Below are positions 55,383 through 64,000 of a stretch of DNA of 64,000 bases, piece by piece (within the stretch, counting starts at the first letter, position 1; each line of letters begins with the position of its first letter). Origin of the DNA: Flavobacteriaceae bacterium D16. GTDB taxonomy: Bacteria; Bacteroidota; Bacteroidia; Flavobacteriales; Flavobacteriaceae. The notes beneath the pieces were generated by a model. That model was not told where the DNA came from, did no database searches, and saw nothing but the letters and a program-made list of their open reading frames with translations. The translations under genes and the position numbers were made by a program. The stretch spans positions 1,209,690-1,273,689 of the forward strand of contig JAJTJC010000036.1 of assembly GCA_021295155.1 (NCBI GenBank), written 5' to 3'.

Positions 55383-56009
55383 TCACTTGCGTTTGGAAAT
55401 CTCATCCCGCAATTTGGCTGCTTTTTCATAATCTTCATTAGCCACGGCTTTTTCAAGTTCCTTATGTAGTTCCTCCAAGGTAAGCTCTTTATACGCCGGT
55501 GTGCTGCCCGAGTCAATCTCTACCGTTTCCCCTTCCTGAAGTATTTCATCGACAACAATGCTGTCATCACCATCCTTATCCTTATCCTTGGAGGAGAATT
55601 TCAGGAAGATACCGGCTTTATCCAGAATGGTCTTATAGGTAAATATGGGAGCATTGAAACGAAGCGCGAGGGCAATGGCATCACTGGTTCGGGCATCCAA
55701 AATCTCCTCAATTTTATCGCGTTCGCAAATAATGCTGCTATAAAAGACCCCGTCCACCAGTTTATGAATAATTACTTGTTTAATAACCACCTCAAAACGA
55801 TCAGCAAAATTTTTAAAAAGGTCGTGGGTGAGGGGTCGGGGAGGTTTAATTTCTTTTTCGAGGGCAATGGCAATGGACTGGGCTTCAAAGGCACCGATAA
55901 CTATAGGCAGCTTACGATCTCCCTCCAATTCATTCAATATCAGCGCATAGGCCCCGTTTTGGGTCTGACTGTATGAAATACCCTTGATTTGTAGTCTAAC
56001 TAAACTCAT
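55383..56009 (-). CDS. Bifunctional nuclease family protein (DUF151) with UVR motif
   Basis: This 208-residue protein has a BFN/DUF151 domain (about 1-135; KLPIVIGAFEAQSIAIALE, LDARTSDAIALALRFNAPIF) and a C-terminal UVR motif (about 172-208; LTLEELHKELEKAVANEDYE then KAAKLRDEI). BFN proteins can have RNase/DNase activity and the UVR motif mediates protein contacts. The reaction in this clade is not established. A terminator of etfA lies 14 bp upstream of its start, and the transporter gene follows 18 bp downstream. Confidence 0.9.
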   Translation of the reverse strand: MSLVRLQIKGISYSQTQNGAYALILNELEGDRKLPIVIGAFEAQSIAIALEKEIKPPRPLTHDLFKNFADRFEVVIKQVIIHKLVDGVFYSSIICERDKIEEILDARTSDAIALALRFNAPIFTYKTILDKAGIFLKFSSKDKDKDGDDSIVVDEILQEGETVEIDSGSTPAYKELTLEELHKELEKAVANEDYEKAAKLRDEISKRK

Positions 56010-56023
56010 CAGGTTGTTTAAAC

Positions 56024-56075
56024 AAAAAAAGGGCGTTTAAACAAAAGGTACAACCTGTTATTTAAACAGCCCTTT
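56024..56075 (-). terminator. Terminator after etfA
   Basis: On the minus strand a stem of AAAGGGC-GTTTAAA with TTTAAAC-GCCCTTT (one bulged base) is followed by seven T. It ends 14 bp before the DUF151 start. Three copies of (G)TTTAAAC lie in this 60-bp gap. Confidence 0.8.
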
Positions 56076-56096
56076 AGAGGCACAAATTAACAAAAT

Positions 56097-57065
56097 TTAG
56101 GCGTTTTGGGCCTTAAATTCCTTTAATTTTTCAGTGAGTTTCGGTACAACTTCAAAGGCATCTCCAACAATTCCATAGTCGGCCGCTTTGAAAAAAGGAG
56201 CTTCGGGGTCTGTGTTAATGACCACTTTTACCTTAGAAGCGCTAACACCTGCTAAATGCTGAATAGCTCCTGATATTCCTATAGCGATATATAAATTACT
56301 GGCCACCGGTTTACCTGTCTGCCCAACGTGCTCTCCGTGAGGACGCCACCCCAGGTCGGAAACAGGTTTGGAACAGGCGGTTGCAGCACCGAGCACATCG
56401 GCAAGATCTTCGATTAATCCCCAGTTTTCAGGTCCCTTTAAGCCTCGTCCACCGGAAACTACCACATCGGCGTCAGCAATAGTTGCCTTACCCACAACCT
56501 GGTCTATTTCAACGGATTTCGTTCCAAAATCTTCATCACTAAGTTTCGGACTAAATGCTTCTACGGAACAACTAACACTATTTTCATGAGTTCCATAAGC
56601 ATTATTGGAAACCCCGATAATGTTTTTATCAGCCTGTAGTTCTGTAAACATATAGCCTTTGTTAGTGAAAGCGGTTCGCTTTACTACGAGAGGAGATACA
56701 TTTTCTGGTCCGGCAACCGCATTAGTTGCGTATCCGGCTTCAAGCGCTCCTGCCAGTATTCCCGCCATATATTTGGCATCTGTGCTGGAACTTACAACTA
56801 TTACAGAGGCATTTTCATTTTTTGCAACCTCTGCTAATACGGCAGCGTAGGCCTTGGCATTGAACGTTTTCAGGGCATCATCCTGGATATGCAAAACCTT
56901 GGAAACCCCATAATTACCGAGCATTTCAGCCTCTTCTGCATGAAAAGCTACTGCGGTTACCTCTGCTCCGGTTTTATCGGCAATCTCTTTGGCATAAGAG
57001 GCTACCTCAAATGCATTTTTTTTGAATTTTCCTTTTTCTGATTCGGTATATACTAAAACTGACAT
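56097..57065 (-). CDS. etfA: Electron transfer flavoprotein alpha subunit
   Basis: This 322-residue FAD-binding subunit carries electrons from acyl-CoA dehydrogenases to the respiratory chain. The C-terminal FAD domain has VSGGRGLKGPENW, RPHGEHVGQTGKPV, AIGISGAIQHLAGVSA, and INTDPEAPFFKAADYGIVGD. It lies 35 bp after etfB. Confidence 0.95.
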   Translation of the reverse strand: MSVLVYTESEKGKFKKNAFEVASYAKEIADKTGAEVTAVAFHAEEAEMLGNYGVSKVLHIQDDALKTFNAKAYAAVLAEVAKNENASVIVVSSSTDAKYMAGILAGALEAGYATNAVAGPENVSPLVVKRTAFTNKGYMFTELQADKNIIGVSNNAYGTHENSVSCSVEAFSPKLSDEDFGTKSVEIDQVVGKATIADADVVVSGGRGLKGPENWGLIEDLADVLGAATACSKPVSDLGWRPHGEHVGQTGKPVASNLYIAIGISGAIQHLAGVSASKVKVVINTDPEAPFFKAADYGIVGDAFEVVPKLTEKLKEFKAQNA

Positions 57066-57100
57066 GAATTTCTTTTTGAATTAATAATTGGGGTAGGGCA

Positions 57101-57847
57101 CTAAATTACTTTGGCTTCATTGTGCAACAACTCGATCAGTTCGTCCAGGTTTTCCGCATCAATTAATTTTACCTCTCCTTTGGGGGCCGGGCGCTCAAAT
57201 TTGATCTCCTTGCTAGTTTGTTTAGCCTCCACGGCAGGAATAACATTAAGTATTTTTTTCCTGGCCATCATAATACCTCTCATATTAGGGATTCGAAGAT
57301 CACTTTCTTCCACCAGTCCTTTTTGACCACCAATTATCAGCGGCAACGAAGCTTCGATTTTTTCTTTTCCACCGTCAATCTCCCGAAATGCGGTTGCCTG
57401 ATTTCCCTCTACTTCCAGTGAAATACAGGTATTGACAAAATTCATATTGAGCATGGCAGCCATCATACCTGGTACCATCCCCCCATTATAGTCTATGGAT
57501 TCCCGGCCGGCTATAACCAGGTCATATTCCCCATTTTTAACCACCTCTGCCAATTGGCGTGCCACGAAGAGACCTTCGGTGGGGGTAGCATCGACCCGAA
57601 TACCTTCATCGGCTCCAATAGCGAGTGCTTTTCTCATGGTAGGTTCAACACTCTGATCGCCTACTGTAGCAACATGAACCACTGCACCTTGCTTCTCCTT
57701 AAACCACATGGCCCGGGTAAGTCCGAATTCATCATTGGGATTAATCACAAACTGCACTCCGGTGGTATCAAAACGGGTGTCATCTGCCGTGAAATTGATT
57801 TTAGAGGTTGTATCGGGTACACTACTGATACAGACTAATATTTTCAT
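57101..57847 (-). CDS. etfB: Electron transfer flavoprotein beta subunit
   Basis: This 248-residue subunit binds AMP and pairs with EtfA. Motifs are KILVCISSVPDT at the start, IRVDATPTEGLFVARQLAE, and AGRESIDYNGGMVPGMMAA with the C-terminal recognition region. A TAnnTTTG-like box (57892-57885) and a palindrome lie upstream, so it heads the etfBA unit. Confidence 0.95.
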   Translation of the reverse strand: MKILVCISSVPDTTSKINFTADDTRFDTTGVQFVINPNDEFGLTRAMWFKEKQGAVVHVATVGDQSVEPTMRKALAIGADEGIRVDATPTEGLFVARQLAEVVKNGEYDLVIAGRESIDYNGGMVPGMMAAMLNMNFVNTCISLEVEGNQATAFREIDGGKEKIEASLPLIIGGQKGLVEESDLRIPNMRGIMMARKKILNVIPAVEAKQTSKEIKFERPAPKGEVKLIDAENLDELIELLHNEAKVI

Positions 57848-57884
57848 AGAGATTTGTATTTGTTCAGTCCATTAAATATGGAAT

Positions 57885-57892
57885 CAAAGATA
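57885..57892 (-). promoter_or_regulatory. -7 box of etfBA
   Basis: On the minus strand TATCTTTG (57892-57885). No TTG lies at -33; the palindrome 57914-57925 occupies that place instead. Confidence 0.5.
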
Positions 57893-57913
57893 GCCAATAT
57901 ATTTGTAAAATAC

Positions 57914-57925
57914 TATGCATGCATA
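57914..57925. promoter_or_regulatory. Perfect 12-bp palindrome, candidate operator (copy 2)
   Basis: TATGCATGCATA, identical to the core of 37154-37167. Here it overlaps the expected -33 region of the etfBA promoter and lies about 110 bp upstream of pdhB. Confidence 0.45.
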
Positions 57926-57981
57926 ATAAATTTTGTTGCTTTTTTTGATTTTACCTACTGTTTTATTGGCTGATATTTTCC

Positions 57982-57989
57982 TATTTTTG
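57982..57989 (+). promoter_or_regulatory. Possible -7 box of pdhB
   Basis: TATTTTTG matches TAnnTTTG, 46 bp upstream of the pdhB ATG. A matching TTG is not at the usual distance. Confidence 0.4.
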
Positions 57990-58035
57990 TCAGCCGCAAG
58001 GACAAAGCCTTCAGGGGCAAAAAAAGAAGTATACG

Positions 58036-59013
58036 ATGAGAACAATCCAATTCAGAGAAGCTATCGCCGAAGCCATGTCCGAAGAAATGCGTCGGGATGA
58101 ATCCATCTACCTGATGGGAGAAGAAGTAGCAGAGTACAACGGAGCATATAAGGCTTCTAAAGGTATGCTGGATGAATTTGGACCAGAAAGGGTATTGGAT
58201 ACCCCAATATCGGAGTTAGGTTTTGCCGGTGTTGGCGTGGGTTCTGCCATGAATGGTAATCGACCCATAATTGAATTCATGACCTTTAATTTTTCCCTGG
58301 TAGGGATTGACCAGATCATCAATAATGCGGCAAAGATGCGGCAAATGTCAGGCGGTCAGTTTAATATTCCCATTGTTTTTCGCGGACCAACGGCCTCAGC
58401 CGGGCAGCTTGCGGCAACACATTCCCAGGCATTCGAAAGCTGGTTTGCCAATTGTCCCGGACTCAAAGTAGTTGTGCCCTCCAATCCTTATGATGCCAAA
58501 GGGCTCCTTAAGTCTTCTATTCGTGATGACGATCCGGTAATTTTCATGGAATCCGAGCAAATGTATGGGGACAAGGGAGAGGTGCCCGAGGGTGAATTCA
58601 CCATTCCAATTGGAGTTGCCGAAATCAAGCGTGAAGGAACTGATGTCACCATCGTTTCCTTTGGTAAAATTATCAAAGAAGCTTACAAGGCTGCAGAAGA
58701 ATTAGAGAAAGAAGGAGTAAGTTGTGAAATCATTGATCTTAGGACAGTACGCCCGATGGATCATGATGCCATTCTGAAATCTGTAAAGAAAACCAATAGG
58801 TTGGTTATCCTGGAGGAAGCCTGGCCGTTTGGAAATGTTTCCACCGAAATCACCTATCAAATACAATCCCAGGCCTTTGATTATTTGGATGCACCTATTG
58901 TAAGGCTAAATACAGCGGACACACCGGCACCGTATTCGCCAGTTTTATTAGCAGAGTGGCTTCCCAATGCTGAGGATGTCATAAAGGCTGTTAAGAAAGT
59001 GTTATACAAATAA
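58036..59013 (+). CDS. pdhB: Pyruvate dehydrogenase E1 component, beta subunit
   Basis: This 325-residue E1 beta subunit of a 2-oxoacid dehydrogenase has the thiamine diphosphate-binding region GEEVAEYNGAYKASKGM, the family core PISELGFAGVGVGSAMNG and the C-terminal half DVTIVSFGKIIKEAY. The length and the alpha-beta type fit PdhB; a branched-chain version cannot be fully excluded. The alpha subunit and E2 are not in the window, so pdhB stands alone here, as in many Flavobacteriia. Confidence 0.88.
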   Translation: MRTIQFREAIAEAMSEEMRRDESIYLMGEEVAEYNGAYKASKGMLDEFGPERVLDTPISELGFAGVGVGSAMNGNRPIIEFMTFNFSLVGIDQIINNAAKMRQMSGGQFNIPIVFRGPTASAGQLAATHSQAFESWFANCPGLKVVVPSNPYDAKGLLKSSIRDDDPVIFMESEQMYGDKGEVPEGEFTIPIGVAEIKREGTDVTIVSFGKIIKEAYKAAEELEKEGVSCEIIDLRTVRPMDHDAILKSVKKTNRLVILEEAWPFGNVSTEITYQIQSQAFDYLDAPIVRLNTADTPAPYSPVLLAEWLPNAEDVIKAVKKVLYK

Positions 59014-59164
59014 GCCTTTCCGAATTTCACAGGTACTTTTGATTGCATAAGTTGCAGCCACTGCATACGACCCTGAGGTTTTGCGCGTTTGAAGGGAAGC
59101 GGATAAGGCGTAAGTTTTACCGTAAACTTGCCACTAAGATGGCCCATATGAACCCTATATTCCC

Positions 59165-61657
59165 ATGAAGAGATTCCTGCTGTTTGTTTTTTTGCTCTTT
59201 GGCATGGCCCTGAATGCCCAGACCAAGGTGAGCGGAACAGTGGTTGACGAGGCAGGGGAAGCTGTGGCTTATGCCAATGTGTTGTTTAAAAATACTACGG
59301 AGGGAACTATAACCGACGAGGACGGTCGGTTTTATCTGGAATCTGACGAAAACTACACCCTGTTGTCCGTTTCCTTTATCGGATATGCCACAGAAGAAGT
59401 GGTGCTCAAACAACGCGTAACCTATAACCTGCAAGTAACTCTTAGGGAAGGGGAGCAATTAGATGAGGTAGTGGTCTATGTTGGGAAACAATCCAAAAAG
59501 GATAATCCGGCCATTGATATCTTGAAAAAGATCTGGGCCAACAAGCGCATAAACGGTTTAAAAAAATTCCGGCAATATCAGTATGACAAATACGAGAAGA
59601 TTGAATTCGACCTGAATACCATAGACAGCGCACTGATGAAAAGCAGGATGTTCAAAGGACTGGAATTCATATTTGCCGACCTTGATACCTCCAGGATTAC
59701 TGGTAAGACCTACCTGCCTTTATTCCTTAATGAAACCTTTTCCCAGGTATATGGCGATAATGGACTCAATCTGGAAAAAGAAGAGGTAAGGGGGAGCAAA
59801 AACTCCGGGTTCAGTAATAACCAGGCTATTATAGGTTTTGTGGATGACCTGTATTCAGACTACGATATTTACGATAACTACATCAAATTGGTGGACAAGA
59901 GTTTCACGAGTCCGCTATCCCGAACAGGAATCAATACCTATAACTATGTGCTGGCAGACAGCGCTTATATTGACAATAAATGGTGCTACCATATTATCTA
60001 TTATCCCAGACGAAAAAATGAGTTGACCTTTAAGGGCGACTTCTGGGTGAATGACACTACCTATGCGGTAAAGAAGATCGATTTGGAAGTGACCAAGAGT
60101 GCAAATATCAACTGGGTTAAGGAGATTTATATCCAGCAGGAATTTGAGGTGGTCAATGATTCTGTTTTCCTGCTAAAGCGGGATTACCTCATGAGCGATT
60201 TTAGTTTCAACAAAAAGGAAAAATCCAAGGGGGTATATGGTAAGCGGACAACGGTTTATGACAATTACGAATTTGACAACCCCAGACAAGAGGAATTCTA
60301 TAAGAAAGTATCTGATCCTTATAATCCTATAATATTTGAACGGGACAGTGTTTTTTGGAGAAACAATCGATTGGAATCTCTGAACAAAGATGAGCAGGGG
60401 ATCTACAAACTACTGGATACACTTAAGACAGTACCTAAATTCAAGACCTACTATAACCTGGTCAGTATTTTGGGATCAGGATACGTTGAAATAGATAAGT
60501 GGAACCTGGATATTGGAGATATATACAGCACTTTTGGTTTTAATGATGCCGAAGGAATTCGATTGCGTGGTGGTGCGCGTACTTATTTTGGGCAAAATGA
60601 TCCCTGGCGTCTGGAGGGATACCTGGCTTATGGTTTTGATGATAAAAAATTTAAACACGGCTTCTCCGCGAAATGGCTACTGGATCGCAAAAGCCGACTG
60701 ATTATATCAGGAGGAAATAGAAGGGATATTGAACAGCTGGGGATTAGTTTGACGGCTACCAATGATGTTTTGGGCAGAAGCGTTGCTTCCTCTGCCGTAT
60801 TTACAGTTGGAAATAATAACAGGCTTACCAATATCAATCTGAGTACAATAGCTCTGGAGGTAGAACCCCTGACCAATTTTCGAGTTCGTTTTGGTGGTTC
60901 TTTTCGCACCTTGAGTTCAGCCCTTCCAGAAGACTTTAGCCTGGACTATGTGGATCCGGGGTCTCCAACAGGAATATCTTCGGAAATCAGACAGTTCGAT
61001 TTAATTACCACCCTGATCTATACGCCGGGTAAGCGTACCATAGGCTATGGGGTAGAAAGACGCGATGTTAATGACAATTATAGCACTTTGCTGCTTAATT
61101 ACACCAAAGGCGTTCAGGGCTTCCTCCAGAGCAATTTCAATTACGAAAAAATACAGTTTTCCTATACACAACCCTGGCAGTTAGGGGGTTTCGGAAGGTT
61201 GTTAAGCACGGTGGAGGTAGGAAAGACTTTCGGGGAGGTGCCCCTTGGTTTATTAAACGTGATTCCGGGAAACCAGACCTTGTTTTCCATCTATAATACT
61301 TTTCCCAACCTGGATTTTTATGAGTTTGTGACGGATACCTACATTTCGGCAAACTTTGAACACAACTTTAATGGTCGTTTATTTTCCAGAATCCCTTTGC
61401 TGCGTAAACTCAACCTGCGTGAAATTGTTGGATTGAGGGGGGTCTGGGGAGAACTTTCCGATGAGAACATCGCCCTGAGCGCACCCACCAATATTCCCTT
61501 GATAGCTCCAAATGAAGAGATATACTGGGAATATTCTCTTGGCGTAGGAAATATATTTAAGATTTTTAGGATTGACTTTAACTTTCGGGGTAACTATCTG
61601 GACGCCCCTGATGCAAGAGCTTTCAGGATTAATGGTACTTTTGGTTTTAATTTTTAA
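59165..61657 (+). CDS. DUF5686 outer-membrane protein with carboxypeptidase-regulatory domain
   Basis: This 830-residue protein has a signal peptide (about 1-19, ALNAQ), a carboxypeptidase-regulatory-like domain (about 20-105: VSGTVVDEAGEAVAYANVLF) and a DUF5686 region with a C-terminal beta-barrel (FRINGTFGFNF at the end, final Phe). It resembles TonB-dependent receptors in its N-terminal module but lacks a plug. Function is unknown; surface protein or transporter is likely. It starts 151 bp after pdhB. Confidence 0.88.
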   Translation: MKRFLLFVFLLFGMALNAQTKVSGTVVDEAGEAVAYANVLFKNTTEGTITDEDGRFYLESDENYTLLSVSFIGYATEEVVLKQRVTYNLQVTLREGEQLDEVVVYVGKQSKKDNPAIDILKKIWANKRINGLKKFRQYQYDKYEKIEFDLNTIDSALMKSRMFKGLEFIFADLDTSRITGKTYLPLFLNETFSQVYGDNGLNLEKEEVRGSKNSGFSNNQAIIGFVDDLYSDYDIYDNYIKLVDKSFTSPLSRTGINTYNYVLADSAYIDNKWCYHIIYYPRRKNELTFKGDFWVNDTTYAVKKIDLEVTKSANINWVKEIYIQQEFEVVNDSVFLLKRDYLMSDFSFNKKEKSKGVYGKRTTVYDNYEFDNPRQEEFYKKVSDPYNPIIFERDSVFWRNNRLESLNKDEQGIYKLLDTLKTVPKFKTYYNLVSILGSGYVEIDKWNLDIGDIYSTFGFNDAEGIRLRGGARTYFGQNDPWRLEGYLAYGFDDKKFKHGFSAKWLLDRKSRLIISGGNRRDIEQLGISLTATNDVLGRSVASSAVFTVGNNNRLTNINLSTIALEVEPLTNFRVRFGGSFRTLSSALPEDFSLDYVDPGSPTGISSEIRQFDLITTLIYTPGKRTIGYGVERRDVNDNYSTLLLNYTKGVQGFLQSNFNYEKIQFSYTQPWQLGGFGRLLSTVEVGKTFGEVPLGLLNVIPGNQTLFSIYNTFPNLDFYEFVTDTYISANFEHNFNGRLFSRIPLLRKLNLREIVGLRGVWGELSDENIALSAPTNIPLIAPNEEIYWEYSLGVGNIFKIFRIDFNFRGNYLDAPDARAFRINGTFGFNF

Positions 61658-61745
61658 AACGGGTTAGTAAAACAGATCGTAAAATGTCCTTCTTACCACC
61701 GCTTTATAGGGCAACATATTCCTTTTATATTCTAATCCATTTCAT

Positions 61746-61753
61746 TACTTTTG
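61746..61753 (+). promoter_or_regulatory. Possible -7 box of hppA
   Basis: TACTTTTG matches TAnnTTTG, 32 bp upstream of the ATG; no -33 TTG is seen. Confidence 0.35.
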
Positions 61754-61784
61754 CACCCGTTTAAAACCATAAATAACTAAACAA

Positions 61785-64000
61785 ATGGAAATACTCGTAG
61801 ACTATCTTTGGGCCTTTGGTATTGTAGCTTTGCTTTTTGTCTGGCTAAAAAACATCTGGGTATCCAAGCAAGCTGTTGGAGATGCAAAAATGGCCAGAAT
61901 TGCCAAAAACATCGCCGACGGTGCCATGTCCTTTTTAAAAGCTGAATACCGTGTTTTATCTGTTTTTGTCCTGGCCGTCGCAGTCCTTTTATTTTTTAAG
62001 GGCCAAAGTGAAGCAGGATCCAATGGCATGGTAGCCTTATCCTTTGTGGTAGGAGCTATCTGTTCAGCACTTGCCGGTTTTATCGGTATGCGTGTAGCCA
62101 CCAAGGCAAACGTTAGAACTACCAATGCTGCCCGGGAGTCACTGGGCAAAGCACTGGAAGTAGCTTTTGCAGGAGGTTCTGTAATGGGACTTGGCGTAGT
62201 AGGTCTTGGAGTTTTAGGCCTTAGTGGCCTTTTTATGATATATAGCGGACAGGGATGGGAAATTGCCGAAGTACTGAATGTACTTTCCGGATTCTCGCTA
62301 GGGGCATCTTCCATTGCTCTTTTTGCCCGTGTTGGGGGTGGTATTTATACCAAGGCTGCTGACGTTGGTGCTGACCTTGTTGGAAAAGTTGAGGCTGGTA
62401 TCCCTGAGGATCACCCACTCAATCCCGCTACCATTGCGGATAACGTTGGGGATAATGTAGGTGATGTTGCTGGTATGGGTGCTGACCTTTTTGAGTCTTA
62501 TGTAGGTTCCATCATTGGTACCATGGTACTCGGGGCTACTTTTGTCACTATGCCTGAGTTTGCAGCTTCTTTTGACGGACTCGGGGCGGTGTATTTGCCA
62601 TTAGCCCTTGCCGCTGCAGGTATTATAATGTCTATCATCGGTACATTCTTTGTGAAGGTTAAAGAAGGGGGGTCACCACATAAGGCATTAAATTATGGGG
62701 AATTTGGATCAGCCTTCCTTATGCTGATCGTTTCTTACCTGCTTATCAACCAAATGCTACCCGAAAGCTGGATAGAGGGGGGTAAAACTTTTACCTCTAA
62801 CGGTGTATTTTTTGCCACTATCGCCGGTCTTGTAGCCGGATTGTGTGTAGGAAAGGTGACTGAATATTACACAGGAACCGGCACCAAACCCGTAAACAAT
62901 ATTGTCCGGCAATCCGAAACCGGTTCAGCAACTAATATTATTGCCGGACTAGGTGTGGGAATGATGTCTACCGCTATTCCAATTCTCTTGATAGCCGCAG
63001 CAATTATAATATCACACCATTTTGCAGGTTTGTATGGAATTGCCATCGCTGCTGTAGGGATGCTGGCCAATACAGGTATTCAACTAGCGGTTGATGCTTA
63101 TGGACCCATTTCTGACAATGCTGGTGGAATTGCCGAAATGGCTGAACTCCCTCCCGAAGTACGGGAAAGAACGGACAAACTGGATGCAGTAGGGAATACC
63201 ACCGCTGCTATTGGAAAAGGTTTTGCAATCGCCTCTGCGGCACTTACTGCTCTGGCCTTGTTTGCTGCCTTCATGAAAACCGCAAATGTTACCGCCATAG
63301 ACGTTTCCAGACCCGATATTATGGCTGGTCTCCTGATAGGGGGTATGCTTCCGTTTGTATTCTCAGCTCTTTCTATGGGAGCTGTTGGTCGCGCTGCTAT
63401 GGCAATGATCGAAGAGGTTAGACGCCAGTTCAGGGATATCCCGCAACTGAAGGCTGCTCTGGAGGTAATGAAAAAATATGATTCCGATATGTCTAAGGCC
63501 TCTGAAGCTGATCGCAAGATTTTTGATGAAGCGGACGGTGTTGCCGAATATGAAAAATGTGTGGAAATCTCTACCAGGGCTTCTATTCGTGAAATGGTAT
63601 TGCCAGGAATTCTTGCTATTGCCGTTCCTGTGGCAATTGGTTTTATAGGAGGAGCTGAAATGTTGGGTGGATTGCTTGCAGGGGTAACCACAGCAGGTGT
63701 GCTGATGGCTATTTTCCAATCCAATGCGGGTGGTGCATGGGATAACGCGAAAAAGATGATCGAATCAGAAGGAAGAAAAGGTTCTGATGCCCACAAGGCT
63801 GCAGTTGTTGGAGATACCGTAGGGGATCCTTTCAAGGATACTTCTGGTCCTTCCCTTAATATCCTCTTAAAACTTATGTCTGTTGTTGCTTTGGTAATTG
63901 CACCAAGTATTGCGATATCTGCGGATACCTTAACAGCCTATAATGAAACTAACACGGCTACTGAGATGGTAAGCCAGGAGGTTAAGAAAGAAGTTATGGT
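61785..64000 (+). CDS. hppA: Membrane-bound pyrophosphatase, K+-dependent, probably Na+-pumping (3' end outside window)
   Basis: The frame is open from ATG 61785 to the end of the window (738 codons visible), so the 3' end is missing. The family motifs are visible: the pyrophosphate site [32 protein letters not shown] and the late [17 protein letters not shown]. At the K+-determinant the sequence reads [10 protein letters not shown] (A474), the K+-dependent form (K+-independent enzymes have Lys). The Glu in DLFESY (E237) is where Na+-pumping relatives carry it. The enzyme couples PPi hydrolysis to ion export. Residue-based type assignment is inference. Confidence 0.93.
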   Translation, partial: MEILVDYLWAFGIVALLFVWLKNIWVSKQAVGDAKMARIAKNIADGAMSFLKAEYRVLSVFVLAVAVLLFFKGQSEAGSNGMVALSFVVGAICSALAGFIGMRVATKANVRTTNAARESLGKALEVAFAGGSVMGLGVVGLGVLGLSGLFMIYSGQGWEIAEVLNVLSGFSLGASSIALFARVGGGIYTKAADVGADLVGKVEAGIPEDHPLNPATIADNVGDNVGDVAGMGADLFESYVGSIIGTMVLGATFVTMPEFAASFDGLGAVYLPLALAAAGIIMSIIGTFFVKVKEGGSPHKALNYGEFGSAFLMLIVSYLLINQMLPESWIEGGKTFTSNGVFFATIAGLVAGLCVGKVTEYYTGTGTKPVNNIVRQSETGSATNIIAGLGVGMMSTAIPILLIAAAIIISHHFAGLYGIAIAAVGMLANTGIQLAVDAYGPISDNAGGIAEMAELPPEVRERTDKLDAVGNTTAAIGKGFAIASAALTALALFAAFMKTANVTAIDVSRPDIMAGLLIGGMLPFVFSALSMGAVGRAAMAMIEEVRRQFRDIPQLKAALEVMKKYDSDMSKASEADRKIFDEADGVAEYEKCVEISTRASIREMVLPGILAIAVPVAIGFIGGAEMLGGLLAGVTTAGVLMAIFQSNAGGAWDNAKKMIESEGRKGSDAHKAAVVGDTVGDPFKDTSGPSLNILLKLMSVVALVIAPSIAISADTLTAYNETNTATEMVSQEVKKEVM

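Noticed and set aside
57848-58035. Small gene in the etfB-pdhB gap
   Set aside because: Only promoter-like boxes and a palindrome are seen; no convincing open frame.
62233-63835. Long minus-strand frames opposite the pyrophosphatase gene
   Set aside because: The plus-strand frame carries all pyrophosphatase motifs; the others are shadows.

Overview
The window reads as a chromosomal segment of a marine-type Bacteroidota, family Flavobacteriaceae. The evidence is a type IX secretion (T9SS) C-terminal sorting domain next to PorP/SprF and OmpA partners, DUF6089, DUF5686 and DUF4212 families, the gene order CBS-nadK-DUF6089-uppS-bamA-ompH-ompH-murI, and promoters of the flavobacterial form (TTG, 18-20 bp, TAnnTTTG). 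Most starts lack a clear Shine-Dalgarno. I see no insertion sequence, prophage, CRISPR array or broken gene. No intergenic gap exceeds about 190 bp, apart from about 385 bp holding two tRNA genes. The genus cannot be fixed from the sequence alone.

Layout. 1-8.8 kb: the 3' part of a giant Calx-beta adhesin with a type B T9SS signal, followed by a PorP/SprF-like protein and an OmpA-family protein. 8.9-12.8 kb: an acetate module (DUF4212 small subunit, sodium:solute symporter, acetyl-CoA synthetase). 12.8-17.8 kb: an Nramp-like transporter without the DPGN motif, a SanA/ElyC-like protein, an exported CotH-like protein, a bestrophin-like membrane protein, a YfcE-type phosphoesterase and a SYLF protein. 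17.9-18.3 kb: tRNA-Leu(UAA) and tRNA-Gly(GCC), separated by a terminator and a large imperfect palindrome. 18.4-31.4 kb: mutS, a SpoU methyltransferase, a FolK-deoxynucleoside kinase fusion, sppA, a queuosine-precursor transporter, AsmA, DUF2797, a GH3-family protein and a degenerate alpha/beta-hydrolase. 31.4-35.4 kb: tig-clpP-clpX and a small membrane protein. 35.4-38.7 kb: an SGNH lipoprotein, a YbfF-type hydrolase and pdxJ. 38.8-46.8 kb: the envelope-biogenesis cluster ending in murI. 46.9-52.7 kb: folA, a 2TM protein, a class V aminotransferase, a lone CBM48 protein, an ergothioneine cluster (egtB-egtD-DUF427) and thyA. 52.9-57.8 kb: adenosine deaminase, a concentrative nucleoside transporter, a bifunctional nuclease and etfBA. 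58-64 kb: pdhB, a DUF5686 protein and the 5' part of a membrane pyrophosphatase, which runs off the window.

Most genes are core or conserved flavobacterial genes. The observations most worth following are: a 12-bp perfect palindrome that occurs twice, in the promoter regions of an SGNH lipoprotein and of etfBA (possible lipid/acyl-CoA operator); the Nramp-like transporter with GTSH in place of DPGN; the ergothioneine cluster with DUF427; an alpha/beta-hydrolase whose nucleophile and histidine positions are Cys and Tyr; an OmpH with a long charged tail; the T9SS adhesin module with identical tandem repeats; and terminator-like hairpins just upstream of clpP, a holin-like gene and DUF151. I did not find a clearly new multi-gene system.
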